Source of the DNA: an uncultured Actinoplanes sp.
GTDB taxonomy: Bacteria > Actinomycetota > Actinomycetes > Mycobacteriales > Micromonosporaceae
DNA length: 6,315 nt
Direction of reading: 5' to 3'
NCBI GenBank assembly: GCA_934667465.1
Contig: CAKUMG010000362.1
Span: 1 to 6,315 of the forward strand
In this document: piece after piece, positions 1-5,538 of the stretch
How positions within the stretch are numbered: the stretch's first letter is position 1
How the letters are laid out: each line of letters begins with the position of its first letter
The notes under the pieces: generated by a model
What the model was told of the DNA's origin: nothing
What the model saw: only the letters and a program-made list of their open reading frames with translations
Database searches by the model: none
Translations under genes and position numbers: made by a program

Positions 1-1332
1 GGGGTCGAGCAGGGCGGTCCATCCCGGGCGCCACTGCTCGGCGCGGGCGTCGATCTCGGTGCGCAGGTTGGCGCGCCACGGGCCGAACGTGTCGTCGGCG
101 GGCCACCACGGCGGCCAGGAGTCGTAGCGGCGCTCGACGGTGACGCCGGTGGCCGTCGTCGCGATGCTCAGGAACAGCCAGCGGCCCCGCTCGTCGTCGG
201 CCTCGGCACCGCGCAGCCGCCGGATGAGACCGCTGAGCTCGTGGAAACCGCCGAAGCTGCCCTCGCCCGGGAGGTCGGCGGGCGGATGGTCACCGTGCCG
301 GACCTCGAGACTGCTGCCGTCGGCGTACGCGCTCAGGGAGCACCTGCCGTCGCCGGCGCGGGCTCGGTGCCGCATCCACGTCGCCAGCGCGCCGAGCTCG
401 CCGGTGCCGACCGGTTCGGGGCGCTCGCGCTCGGGTTCGGTGCGCATCGCCGCCCAGATGAGCCGGTCGTGCTCGGCGTCGCTGAGCTTGCGGATCTTGC
501 GGCGTTCCGGGGGCCGGCCGGGCGCGCGGGCCGGGGGCTTGGCGCCGCCGAGCAGCCCCGCGCGGGTGGCCACGGCGAGCCCGGCCCCGAGGTCGACCCA
601 GGGCACAGCGCCGGCCACGAGACCGGCACCGGGCACGGTGAGCCGGCCGAGCAGGGCGTGCAGCGTGTCGAGGCCGAACGTGCGCAGGAGGCGTACGGCT
701 GCGTCATGCACTTCGGCGCGCTCGGCGGGGGTGTCCGGCTCGTGCTCGCCCCACTCGAAGACGAACTCGGCCAGCTCGTCCTGGGCGGCGCGCTCGGTGA
801 GGATCGCCCCGGCCGTGGTGGCGAGGCCGTCCTTCGTCCGCTCCGGATAGGTGACCCGCCGCCAGCCGCCGCGCCCGCCTCTGCGACCGTCGCCGTCACC
901 GCCTTCACGGTCGCCACCGTCGCCGGTGCCGCCACCGTCGCTGGTGCCGCCGTCACCGTCACCGTCGCCGCCGTCGCTGGTGCCCCCGTCGCTGGTGCTG
1001 CCGTCGTGCCAGAGGACGTAGCCGAGCTCGTCGCGCGCGGCGAGCGGGCTCAGCTCGTCCCACGGCAGCCAGGACGGCGCCCCGGCGAGCAGGTCGAGGG
1101 GCGGCTCGGCCTGCAGGGTGTCGCTGTACTCGTGGTCGTAGCCCCACAGCACCGCCCGGCCGCCCTCGACCAGGGCCAGGTGCGCCCAGTTGCCGCCCCC
1201 GTCGTCGTGGTGGGCGCCGTCCGGGGTGATCGACCACACGTCGTCGTGGCCGAGCGCGGTGAGGGTGGCGGCCAGGGTCGCCCACCGGCGCCACAGCTCG
1301 CCGGGGCCGGGAAGGTCGACGCTGACGGTCAC
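1..1332 (-). CDS. Uncharacterised two-part protein with Gly/Asp-rich linker (partial, C-terminus off the left edge)
   Basis: The minus-strand frame stays open from a GTG at 1332 to position 1, giving 444 codons with no stop. I do not recognise the family. Residues 1-110 look like a compact globular domain rich in Trp and acidic residues (HDDVWSITPDG at 29-39, VLWGYDHEYSDT at 61-72, WLPWDEL at 88-94). Residues about 111-156 are a low-complexity Gly/Asp/Ser/Thr/Arg linker. The rest holds a helical stretch after W157, an Ala/Gly/Pro-rich part, a basic segment, and a C-terminal part with RRYDSWPPWWP around Y403. That motif is reminiscent of small immunity-type (DUF600/YezG-like) proteins, but this is only an impression. 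No signal peptide or membrane segment is seen. GTG 1332 is the first start after the upstream stop, 9 bp beyond the DUF397 gene, so co-transcription is likely. The Shine-Dalgarno is poor (AAGGA lies about 16 nt upstream), so translation probably depends on coupling. The reading frame is well supported; the function is unknown. Confidence 0.75.
   Translation of the reverse strand, partial: MTVSVDLPGPGELWRRWATLAATLTALGHDDVWSITPDGAHHDDGGGNWAHLALVEGGRAVLWGYDHEYSDTLQAEPPLDLLAGAPSWLPWDELSPLAARDELGYVLWHDGSTSDGGTSDGGDGDGDGGTSDGGGTGDGGDREGGDGDGRRGGRGGWRRVTYPERTKDGLATTAGAILTERAAQDELAEFVFEWGEHEPDTPAERAEVHDAAVRLLRTFGLDTLHALLGRLTVPGAGLVAGAVPWVDLGAGLAVATRAGLLGGAKPPARAPGRPPERRKIRKLSDAEHDRLIWAAMRTEPERERPEPVGTGELGALATWMRHRARAGDGRCSLSAYADGSSLEVRHGDHPPADLPGEGSFGGFHELSGLIRRLRGAEADDERGRWLFLSIATTATGVTVERRYDSWPPWWPADDTFGPWRANLRTEIDARAEQWRPGWTALLDP
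853..1002 (-). repeat. Simple-sequence tract encoding the Gly/Asp linker
   Basis: About 150 bp inside the leftward gene is built from repeated GTC/GCC/ACC/GGT/GCT triplets. On the coding strand these read as GAC, GGC, GGT, ACC and AGC, giving units such as TSDGG and DGDGG several times over. It is an imperfect coding minisatellite without a fixed period. It probably forms a flexible, negatively charged spacer between the two halves of the protein, and such tracts are prone to length change by slippage. Confidence 0.7.
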
Positions 1333-1341
1333 GGGGTCAGG

Positions 1342-1533
1342 TTATTGGTCCTTGAGGCCCTCGATGAAGGCACGCCACGCCGCATCGGGGAACACGAGTG
1401 CGGGTCCGCCGGGATCCTTGCTGTCGCGCACGGCGACGATCCCCGGAAGATTGTCCGCGACCTCGACGCAGTCGCCCCCGTTGCTGCCGCTGCGGGTGCT
1501 CTTGTGCCACTGGGCACCGCTCAGGTCAGCCAT
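1342..1533 (-). CDS. DUF397 domain protein (small partner of an Scr1-type regulator)
   Basis: This 63-aa protein shows the hallmarks of DUF397: a Trp followed by KSTRSG (W9-G16), a GGDCVEVA core (19-26), the VAVRDSKDP strand-turn (33-41), and a C-terminal FPDAAWRAFIEGL helix (48-60). The length is normal for the family. DUF397 proteins are widespread in actinomycetes, nearly always beside an XRE regulator. They have been described as toxin-like or antagonist partners in Scr1/WhiJ-type systems; the biochemical activity is unsettled. The ATG at 1533 is chosen over an upstream in-frame start at 1659 for two reasons: AGGAGAG lies just upstream at good spacing, and the domain begins at this Met. 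The start overlaps the regulator's stop by 8 bp (1526-1533), so the Shine-Dalgarno lies within the regulator's last codons and translation is probably coupled. The ORF ends in TAA. Confidence 0.93.
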   Translation of the reverse strand: MADLSGAQWHKSTRSGSNGGDCVEVADNLPGIVAVRDSKDPGGPALVFPDAAWRAFIEGLKDQ

Positions 1534-2404
1534 CGCTCTCCTTGATGATCGTGCCGATGAGATCCTCGGAGGCGCGCTGGCCGAGCGCGACTTGTTCCAG
1601 CTCAGCCCACACGCCACTGTAAGTCTCCACTTCGCGGGGCTTGTCCAGGTAGAGGGCACCGGTGAGATTTTCGCAGTAGATCGTGGTCGGCTCGGGCGCT
1701 GCCGCCCCGACCGTGGGGAAATCGAGGATGGTGAACGAACCGGCGCTGGAGGCGGTGTGCGGCCCCGCCGCGTACGGGATGACCCGCACGGTGACCCCGG
1801 GGCGCTGCGAGATGTTGACCAGGTGCGCGAGCTGCTTCTGCATGCCCAGCGTGTCGGCGATGGTGCGGCGCAGCACCCCCTCGTCGACGATCACCTCGAG
1901 CCGCGGGGGCGGTGGGCTGTGCCGGCGCAGCAGTTCCTGGCGCTCGAGGCGTACGGCCACCGCGTTCTGCACCCCGGCCTCGTCGAGCGCGGCGCGGCGG
2001 CGGAACACCCATTCGGCGTACTCCCGGTTCTGCAGCAGTCCCGGGATGACGCTCGGGGCGTAGTGCCGCAGCCGCTCCGCCGCGGTCTCCATGCCGACAT
2101 AGAGTTCGAACCAGGCCGGCACCGCATCGCCGTACGCATGCCACCAGCCTTTGGCTTTGGACTCGCGGGCGAGGCCGACCAGCACCTCGGTGATCTGCCG
2201 GCTGGCGCCGTAGAACGCGCACATCGCGAGGACGTCGTGTTTGCGCAGCGAGACTTCGCCGTTCTCGATCCGGTACATCCGGGCCCGGGAGAACTCCAGC
2301 TCCTCCGCCGCGGCCATGAGCGAGATCCCGGCCCGCTCACGCAGTTGCTTCATCAGGCGCCCGGCCTGCCGCCGTGGCACCGTGGAGCCTGTCTCGACGC
2401 TCAC
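1526..2404 (-). CDS. XRE-family HTH regulator with DUF5753 domain (Scr1/WhiJ-like)
   Basis: This is a 292-aa cytoplasmic DNA-binding protein. Residues about 14-68 form an XRE helix-turn-helix: LRERAGISLMAAAEELEFS, then ARMYRIENGE (41-50), then a fourth helix ending CAFYG. Residues about 85-285 match the DUF5753/Scr1-like effector domain seen downstream of actinomycete XRE domains, with the characteristic SVIPGLLQNREYAEWVF (118-134), a RLERQELL helix near 152, and a late segment containing ILDFP and YCENLTGALYLDK. The length is typical (about 270-295 aa). GTG 2404 is preferred because AGGAGGGG sits 4-5 nt upstream; an internal ATG at residue 18 would cut into the HTH. The protein likely binds its own promoter region (2405-2601) and acts with the overlapping DUF397 protein. 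Relatives are annotated either as TA antitoxin-like regulators or as developmental regulators such as WhiJ, and the sequence cannot separate these. Confidence 0.95.
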   Translation of the reverse strand: MSVETGSTVPRRQAGRLMKQLRERAGISLMAAAEELEFSRARMYRIENGEVSLRKHDVLAMCAFYGASRQITEVLVGLARESKAKGWWHAYGDAVPAWFELYVGMETAAERLRHYAPSVIPGLLQNREYAEWVFRRRAALDEAGVQNAVAVRLERQELLRRHSPPPPRLEVIVDEGVLRRTIADTLGMQKQLAHLVNISQRPGVTVRVIPYAAGPHTASSAGSFTILDFPTVGAAAPEPTTIYCENLTGALYLDKPREVETYSGVWAELEQVALGQRASEDLIGTIIKESDG

Positions 2405-2601
2405 GCCGCCCCTCCTGTCGGTAACTGTGCAGTTGTCACGAACGAGACGACCGGAACGCCTCGAGCGAGACAGCGAGAATGTCGATCCGGGGAATCCCGC
2501 GAAGATCCATTGATGGTTGAGACTAGGTGACGCACGCTCCTCTGTGTAGCCCCCAAGTCGCCGAACGTGATCAACAAGGGGGTGGTGACCGAGGAGGATG
2601 A
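2405..2601. promoter_or_regulatory. Divergent intergenic region with candidate operator
   Basis: This 197-bp gene-free region lies between the leftward regulator unit and the rightward Cys-motif gene, so it must hold both promoters. A dyad, AACTG-TG-CAGTT, lies at 2423-2434, just upstream of the regulator's Shine-Dalgarno, and is a reasonable autoregulatory operator. A GAGAC word recurs at 2444, 2467 and 2519, and a short dyad CGGG-GAAT-CCCG sits at 2488-2499. I could not identify convincing -35/-10 pairs on either strand. The region is visibly less GC-rich than the flanking genes. A strong GAGGAGG at 2591-2597 serves the rightward gene. Confidence 0.5.
2423..2434. promoter_or_regulatory. 12-bp dyad, candidate regulator-binding site
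   Basis: AACTGTGCAGTT has perfect 5-bp arms around a 2-bp centre and lies 19-30 nt upstream of the regulator's GTG start. A site here would let the XRE protein block its own transcription or translation initiation. This is inference from position and symmetry only; no second copy was noticed in the region. Confidence 0.3.
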
Positions 2602-2841
2602 ATGTTGCTGCCCCGCACGGAACATCTGCCCGCGCGGCCGGCCTGGGACTGCGCGGTCTGCGGGCAGACCTGGCCGTGCGCGAACGCGCGGGAGGAGCTG
2701 GCGACGCAGTACGCTCGGTATCCGGCCGGGCTGGCGATCTACATGGCCTCGGTCATGTACGACGCGGTCGAGGACCTGACCGCGCAGGGCGAGCCGACAC
2801 CGGCCGACCTCTACGAGCGGTTCCTGTCCTGGGTGGCCTGA
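2602..2841 (+). CDS. Small Cys-motif protein divergent from the Scr1-type regulator (often labelled flavin reductase)
   Basis: This 79-aa soluble protein begins MLLPRTEHLPARPAWDC. It has a compact C17-x2-C20-x5-C26 motif (CAVCGQTWPC) that could form a zinc-ribbon-like knuckle. A helical region follows with REEL (30-33), AIYMASVMYDAVEDL (45-59), and an acidic TPADLYERFLSW end (66-77). Short proteins of this design are commonly found next to XRE/DUF397 pairs in Micromonosporaceae and Streptomyces. Databases sometimes label them flavin reductase, but at 79 aa, with no flavin-binding fold visible, that label is not supported. The ATG at 2602 has GAGGAGG 4 nt upstream. Another ATG at 2598 opens a different frame that lacks the motif. 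The divergent position suggests shared control with the regulator. Only three Cys are seen, so any metal site needs a further ligand such as His8. Confidence 0.85.
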   Translation: MLLPRTEHLPARPAWDCAVCGQTWPCANAREELATQYARYPAGLAIYMASVMYDAVEDLTAQGEPTPADLYERFLSWVA

Positions 2842-2845
2842 CGGA

Positions 2846-2874
2846 CGATCACATTACGTCTTGATGTGTCGATC
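2846..2874. other. Imperfect dyad after the Cys-motif gene
   Basis: CACAT (2850-2854) and ATGTG (2864-2868) are separated by 9 nt and flanked on both sides by GATC (2847-2850 and 2871-2874). The stretch is AT-richer than its surroundings. It could be a weak terminator for the upstream gene or a protein-binding site upstream of the CAP gene. No U-run follows, so neither role is established. Confidence 0.25.
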
Positions 2875-2918
2875 CTTAAGCGCTCCTGAGGTGCAGCCCG
2901 CCGGGGCCCGCCGCCGGG

Positions 2919-2972
2919 CATAGTCGCCGCAGCGCCGCGGACCCGCGGCCGTCCTGCGAGTGTTCGAGGTGA
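2919..2972 (+). promoter_or_regulatory. Candidate -10, leader hairpin and ribosome binding site of the CAP gene
   Basis: CATAGT at 2919-2924 resembles a -10 hexamer (4 of 6 matches to TATAAT), but no -35 is obvious. Shortly downstream GCCGCG-GACC-CGCGGC (2934-2949) forms a perfect 6-bp hairpin in the inferred leader. GAGGTGA (2966-2972) follows and is a near-complete anti-16S match that sets the start at GTG 2981. The Shine-Dalgarno is solid; the promoter and any regulatory role for the hairpin are weaker inferences. Confidence 0.4.
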
Positions 2973-2980
2973 CCGGTTCC

Positions 2981-3805
2981 GTGTCGATGTCCGCTGCCCA
3001 CCGATTCCGTTACACGCTGGCGGCGGGGGCGACCGCCGTGGTGATCGGGGCCGGATTCACGGTCGTCGGCTTCGAGCGGCAGGGCGACAGCACCACCGCC
3101 GAGCGCACCTCGACCGACCTGCCGCTGACCAAGCAGCCGCCCATCGACCTGGGCACCGAGGCGGACCCGCTGCTCGACGCGTCCGCGGCGCCGTCCCTGC
3201 CGCCCTTGGCCTCGCCGTCGGCGTCCGCGCCGGCATCGCCCTCCCCGTCGCCGTCGCGCACCTCCGCCTCCCCCGCCCCTTCGAAGACGAGCCCCTCCCC
3301 CAAGAAGACCCCCGCGAAGCGCAAGACCACGGCTCCGGCGCAGGTCGACTCGGGTTCGGGCTCCGGCTCTGCGCCCAAGACGAGCGGCTCGGTGCTCCAG
3401 CAGGCGCTGGCGCACATCAACGCGGCACGCGAGGACGAGGGGCTCGACCCGTACACCCTCGACGACAACCTGTCCCGGGCCGCCGCCGTGCACAACGATC
3501 GCATGATCGACGGGTGCGGGCTGAGCCACCAGTGCTCCGGCGAGGAGGGCATCGGGCCGCGCTTCAGCGCCCAGGGCGTCCAGTGGCGCTCCGCCGGCGA
3601 GAACATCGGCCAGGGCAACGCCGACGACAACGCCGCCTCGATCGCCCGCGCCGCCAACGGCCTGACCGACATGATGCTCGCCGAGGTCCCGCCGGAGGAC
3701 GGCCACCGCAAGAACCTGCTCAGCAAGGGGTTCAAGCGCATCGGCCTGAGCATCGTGCGCGACGGCAGCGGCAAGGTCTGGATGACGCAGGACTTCGTCG
3801 GATGA
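2981..3805 (+). CDS. Secreted or membrane-anchored CAP (SCP/PR-1/YkwD-like) domain protein
   Basis: From GTG 2981 this is 274 aa. Residues 11-31 are a single hydrophobic segment after a short basic N-terminus, acting as a signal peptide or uncleaved anchor; no clear AxA cleavage site is visible. Residues about 68-136 are a Ser/Pro/Ala/Thr/Lys-rich linker, typical of a wall-spanning spacer. The CAP domain fills 137-274: ALAHINAAR, H171 in HNDRM, C179 and C185 (likely a disulfide in CGLSHQC), the SAGENIGQG signature with E207, HRKNLLS with H242, then RIGLS and WMTQDF. H171, E207 and H242 match the conserved CAP cavity residues. Bacterial members are extracytoplasmic; their ligands or activity are mostly unknown. 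The start is chosen because GAGGTGA at 2966-2972 is 8 nt upstream. GTG 2960 has no Shine-Dalgarno; ATG 2987 is a close alternative that changes little. Confidence 0.92.
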   Translation: MSMSAAHRFRYTLAAGATAVVIGAGFTVVGFERQGDSTTAERTSTDLPLTKQPPIDLGTEADPLLDASAAPSLPPLASPSASAPASPSPSPSRTSASPAPSKTSPSPKKTPAKRKTTAPAQVDSGSGSGSAPKTSGSVLQQALAHINAAREDEGLDPYTLDDNLSRAAAVHNDRMIDGCGLSHQCSGEEGIGPRFSAQGVQWRSAGENIGQGNADDNAASIARAANGLTDMMLAEVPPEDGHRKNLLSKGFKRIGLSIVRDGSGKVWMTQDFVG

Positions 3806-3939
3806 GGCCGGGACCCTCGCGGCGGCGCCGGCGGCGGCCGCTCGAGTTCGGACCGACGCGGCCCGTGGGGCCGCAGCAGCCGGCCGGGAACCTGATCCCG
3901 TTCCGGCGGCGGCGGCCCGGCGGGTCCTCGCGGCCCTGA
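3802..3939 (+). CDS. Possible 45-aa Arg-rich small ORF overlapping the CAP gene stop
   Basis: An ATG at 3802 overlaps the CAP gene's TGA as ATGA, the classic arrangement for translational re-initiation. The product is very basic: an Arg run near residues 7-12, a middle PLEFGPTRPVGPQQPAGNL, and a second four-Arg run after IPF. There is no clear Shine-Dalgarno and no recognised family. In such GC-rich DNA, CGG-rich frames open by chance, and the same frame is also open upstream through the CAP gene, so this may be untranslated 3' sequence. The ATGA overlap and the more varied middle are the only points in its favour. Confidence 0.3.
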   Translation: MRPGPSRRRRRRPLEFGPTRPVGPQQPAGNLIPFRRRRPGGSSRP

Positions 3940-3993
3940 TCCTCGCCCGCGGTGCTCCCCTCCCGGTTCGGAAGGGTGACCTTTTGCCCGTGG

Positions 3994-4032
3994 CTGCCCG
4001 CACTGATTCAGGCGGGCGGTCGCGGGCAGACT
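3994..4032 (+). promoter_or_regulatory. Candidate leaderless promoter of the DNA glycosylase, overlapped by inverted repeats
   Basis: CTGATT (4003-4008) and CAGACT (4027-4032) are 18 bp apart and could be -35 and -10 elements. Transcription would then begin at or next to GTG 4039, which has no Shine-Dalgarno. The same stretch holds CTGCCCGC (3994-4001), which can pair with either GCGGGC at 4012-4017 (6 bp) or GCGGGCAG at 4022-4029 (8 bp). The hairpins could terminate readthrough from the CAP gene. Matches to promoter consensus are modest. Confidence 0.35.
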
Positions 4033-4038
4033 GGTTCC

Positions 4039-4674
4039 GTGAATGATTCTGCCGCCGGCTCCTGGGCCTCTCTCCCCGCCGCCCGCGTCGACGAAGCAGC
4101 GCGGCTGCTGCTCGGCCTGCGACTCACCGCCAACGGCGTGACGGTCCGGCTCACCGAGGTCGAGGCCTACAGCGGGCTCGGGCAGGACCCGGCCAGCCAC
4201 GCGCACCGCGGCATGACCGGCCGCAACGAGGTCATGTTCGGCCCGGCCGGCAAGCTGTACGTCTACCAGATCTACGGCATGCACTTCTGCGCCAACATCG
4301 TCTGCGGCGAGGAGGGCGTCGCCGCGGCGGTGTTACTGCGCGCCGGGGAGGTCGTCGAGGGCATCGATCTCGCCCGTACGCGGCGCGGCGCCGCACGCCA
4401 CGACCGTGACCTCGCCGCCGGGCCCGCCAAGCTGATGCAGGTGCTCGCCCTCGACAAGGGCGCCAACGGGACGTCGGTGCTCGACGGGAGCGGGCCGGCC
4501 ACCCTGGGCGCGCCGGCCGGCGCGGTGGGACCGATCGCCGCCGGGCCGCGGGTCGGGGTCACGGCGGCGCACGACGTGCCGTGGCGCTTCTGGATCGACG
4601 GGGACCCGACGGTGAGCGCGTACCGGCGGCACGTGCCCCGTTCTTCCCGGTCCTCCCGGGGAAAAGTGTCGTAG
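4039..4674 (+). CDS. 3-methyladenine DNA glycosylase, AAG/MPG family
   Basis: This 211-aa base-excision repair enzyme (Pfam Pur_DNA_glyco type) removes alkylated and deaminated purines by cleaving the N-glycosidic bond. The catalytic block is clear. TEVEAYSG (39-46) carries E42, equivalent to human AAG Glu125, and Y44, equivalent to Tyr127. HAHRGMTGRNEVMFG (54-68) holds the conserved His. KLYVYQIYGMHFCANIV (72-88) holds the base-stacking Tyr (Y76) and N86, with the same 44-residue Glu-to-Asn spacing as in the human enzyme. VLLRAGE (98-104) and GPAKLMQVLALD (128-139) follow, and the C-terminal WIDGDPTVSAYRR is typical. No active-site residue is missing, and the length is normal. GTG 4039 is chosen because family homology begins soon after it; an upstream in-frame GTG at 3952 would add 29 unrelated residues. 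The lack of a Shine-Dalgarno fits leaderless translation. Confidence 0.95.
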   Translation: MNDSAAGSWASLPAARVDEAARLLLGLRLTANGVTVRLTEVEAYSGLGQDPASHAHRGMTGRNEVMFGPAGKLYVYQIYGMHFCANIVCGEEGVAAAVLLRAGEVVEGIDLARTRRGAARHDRDLAAGPAKLMQVLALDKGANGTSVLDGSGPATLGAPAGAVGPIAAGPRVGVTAAHDVPWRFWIDGDPTVSAYRRHVPRSSRSSRGKVS

Positions 4675-4682
4675 GGCGCTGA

Positions 4683-4688
4683 TAGACC
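4683..4688 (+). promoter_or_regulatory. Candidate -10 (TAGACC) of the reductase gene
   Basis: TAGACC ends 7 nt before ATG 4696, the distance expected if transcription starts at the initiation codon. The intervening GGGGG is a weak Shine-Dalgarno alternative. The gap after the glycosylase stop is only 21 bp, so readthrough from that gene is equally possible. No -35 was convincing. Confidence 0.3.
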
Positions 4689-4695
4689 TGGGGGC

Positions 4696-5538
4696 ATGGA
4701 ACGACCCCGGGTGGTGGTGTCCGTGTCGGCGTCGGTGGACGGGCGGCTCACGCTGCGCCGCGACTGCCTGCTGCTCCACGAGGATGCGGCGCGGGCGTGG
4801 CAGGCGCTGCAACCACCGGGGGTGGCGGCGGTCGAGCGGGCGCGGTCGGCGCAGATCGAGCAGCTGTACGGAGCGCCGGGCGCGGTTCTCGAGGGGAGCG
4901 GCTCCCTCGTGCCCGCGTCCGCCGGCCCGGTCGACGGGTTGCCGCCCACCCCACCCGGCCCCGGCCCCGGCCCTGGCGACCCACCCTGGTCCGGCCCTGG
5001 CGACCCACCCGGCCTCGCGCCCGGAATCCCGCCCGCCTTCGGGCCGGAGGATTTCCTGCCCGCGGAGATCGTGGGGCGCCCGGGGCGGCGCAGCTGGTTC
5101 ACGGTGGTGGACAGCCGGGGCCGCGTCCGGTGGACCATGAAGCGGCACGGCGGCCAGGACCTGCTGGTGCTGGTGTCCCGGGCGACGCCCCGCGACTACC
5201 TCGCGTTCCTGCGCCGCGAGAAGATCTGCCACCTGGTCGCCGGGGACGAGCGCGTCGATCTCGGGCTCGCCCTGCGGCGGCTGCGCTCGGTGCTCGGGGT
5301 CGAGACCGTCGTCGTCAACGGCGGCGGCACCCTGCAGGGCGCGCTGCTGCGGGCCGGCCTGATCGACGAGCTCCAGCTGATCGTGCTCCCGGCCCTGATC
5401 GGCGGCAGCGGCGTCCCGGCCCTGTTCGACGGCCCCCAGCTCGGACCGGACGACCACCCCACCCCGCTGCGGCTGCTCTCCACCCACGCCGAGACGGACG
5501 GCACCCTCTGGCTCCGCTACGCGGTCGGGGGTGACTGA
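4696..5538 (+). CDS. RibD C-terminal-domain (dihydrofolate reductase-like) family reductase
   Basis: This 280-aa soluble, probably NADPH-dependent reductase has the RibD_C/DHFR-like fold. The N-terminus RPRVVVSVSASVDGRL (3-18) is the first strand and SxDG turn of the family. SWFTVVDSRGRVRW (133-146) and DLLVLVSRATPRDYLAFLRRE (155-175) are central strands. VVVNGGGTLQGALL (205-218) is the Gly-rich cofactor loop, followed by GLIDELQLIVLPALIGGSG (221-239) and LFDG. No deaminase domain is present, so it is not a complete bifunctional RibD. Relatives are labelled pyrimidine reductase or DHFR-family protein, and the true substrate is not evident. Residues about 78-118 are a Pro/Gly-rich insert with a duplicated GPGDPP unit. 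The last 11 codons and stop fall within the first copy of a 52-bp tandem repeat, so the natural C-terminus may have been altered. The start is ATG 4696. Confidence 0.9.
   Translation: MERPRVVVSVSASVDGRLTLRRDCLLLHEDAARAWQALQPPGVAAVERARSAQIEQLYGAPGAVLEGSGSLVPASAGPVDGLPPTPPGPGPGPGDPPWSGPGDPPGLAPGIPPAFGPEDFLPAEIVGRPGRRSWFTVVDSRGRVRWTMKRHGGQDLLVLVSRATPRDYLAFLRREKICHLVAGDERVDLGLALRRLRSVLGVETVVVNGGGTLQGALLRAGLIDELQLIVLPALIGGSGVPALFDGPQLGPDDHPTPLRLLSTHAETDGTLWLRYAVGGD
4967..5010 (+). repeat. 24-bp in-frame duplication in the reductase gene
   Basis: The same 20 bases, beginning CCGGCCCTGG and ending CCACCC, occur at 4967-4986 and 4991-5010, 24 bp apart. The duplication is in frame (8 codons) and produces two GPGDPP units in a Pro/Gly-rich insert. 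A run of CCGGCC-type words precedes it, suggesting slippage-driven growth of a surface loop. Confidence 0.85.

Noticed and set aside
241..1545. Long plus-strand open frame (434 codons) opposite the leftward partial gene and DUF397 gene
   Set aside because: Its translation is Ala/Val/Gly/Arg-rich with long AVAGA-type runs and no domain features. It is the antisense image of the real minus-strand frame, which shows varied composition and correct operon spacing.
1190..2530. Plus-strand open frame of 446 codons opposite the regulator
   Set aside because: It is antisense to a clear XRE-DUF5753 gene and a DUF397 gene, with no recognisable motif of its own.
2602..2841. Flavin reductase annotation for the Cys-motif gene
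   Set aside because: The protein is 79 aa with no flavin or nucleotide-binding features visible; the label probably spreads by database transfer.
2598..2864. Alternative frame starting at ATG 2598, 4 nt before the chosen start
   Set aside because: It lacks the Cys motif and gives an Arg/Gly-rich translation; the frame from 2602 has the family features and equal access to the Shine-Dalgarno.
3952..4038. Upstream in-frame GTG extension of the DNA glycosylase
   Set aside because: The extra 29 residues do not resemble the family N-terminus and cover the inferred promoter and inverted repeats.
2876..4284. Two long overlapping minus-strand open frames opposite the CAP and glycosylase genes
   Set aside because: Both are Arg/Gly/Ala-rich shadows of plus-strand genes with clear catalytic motifs.
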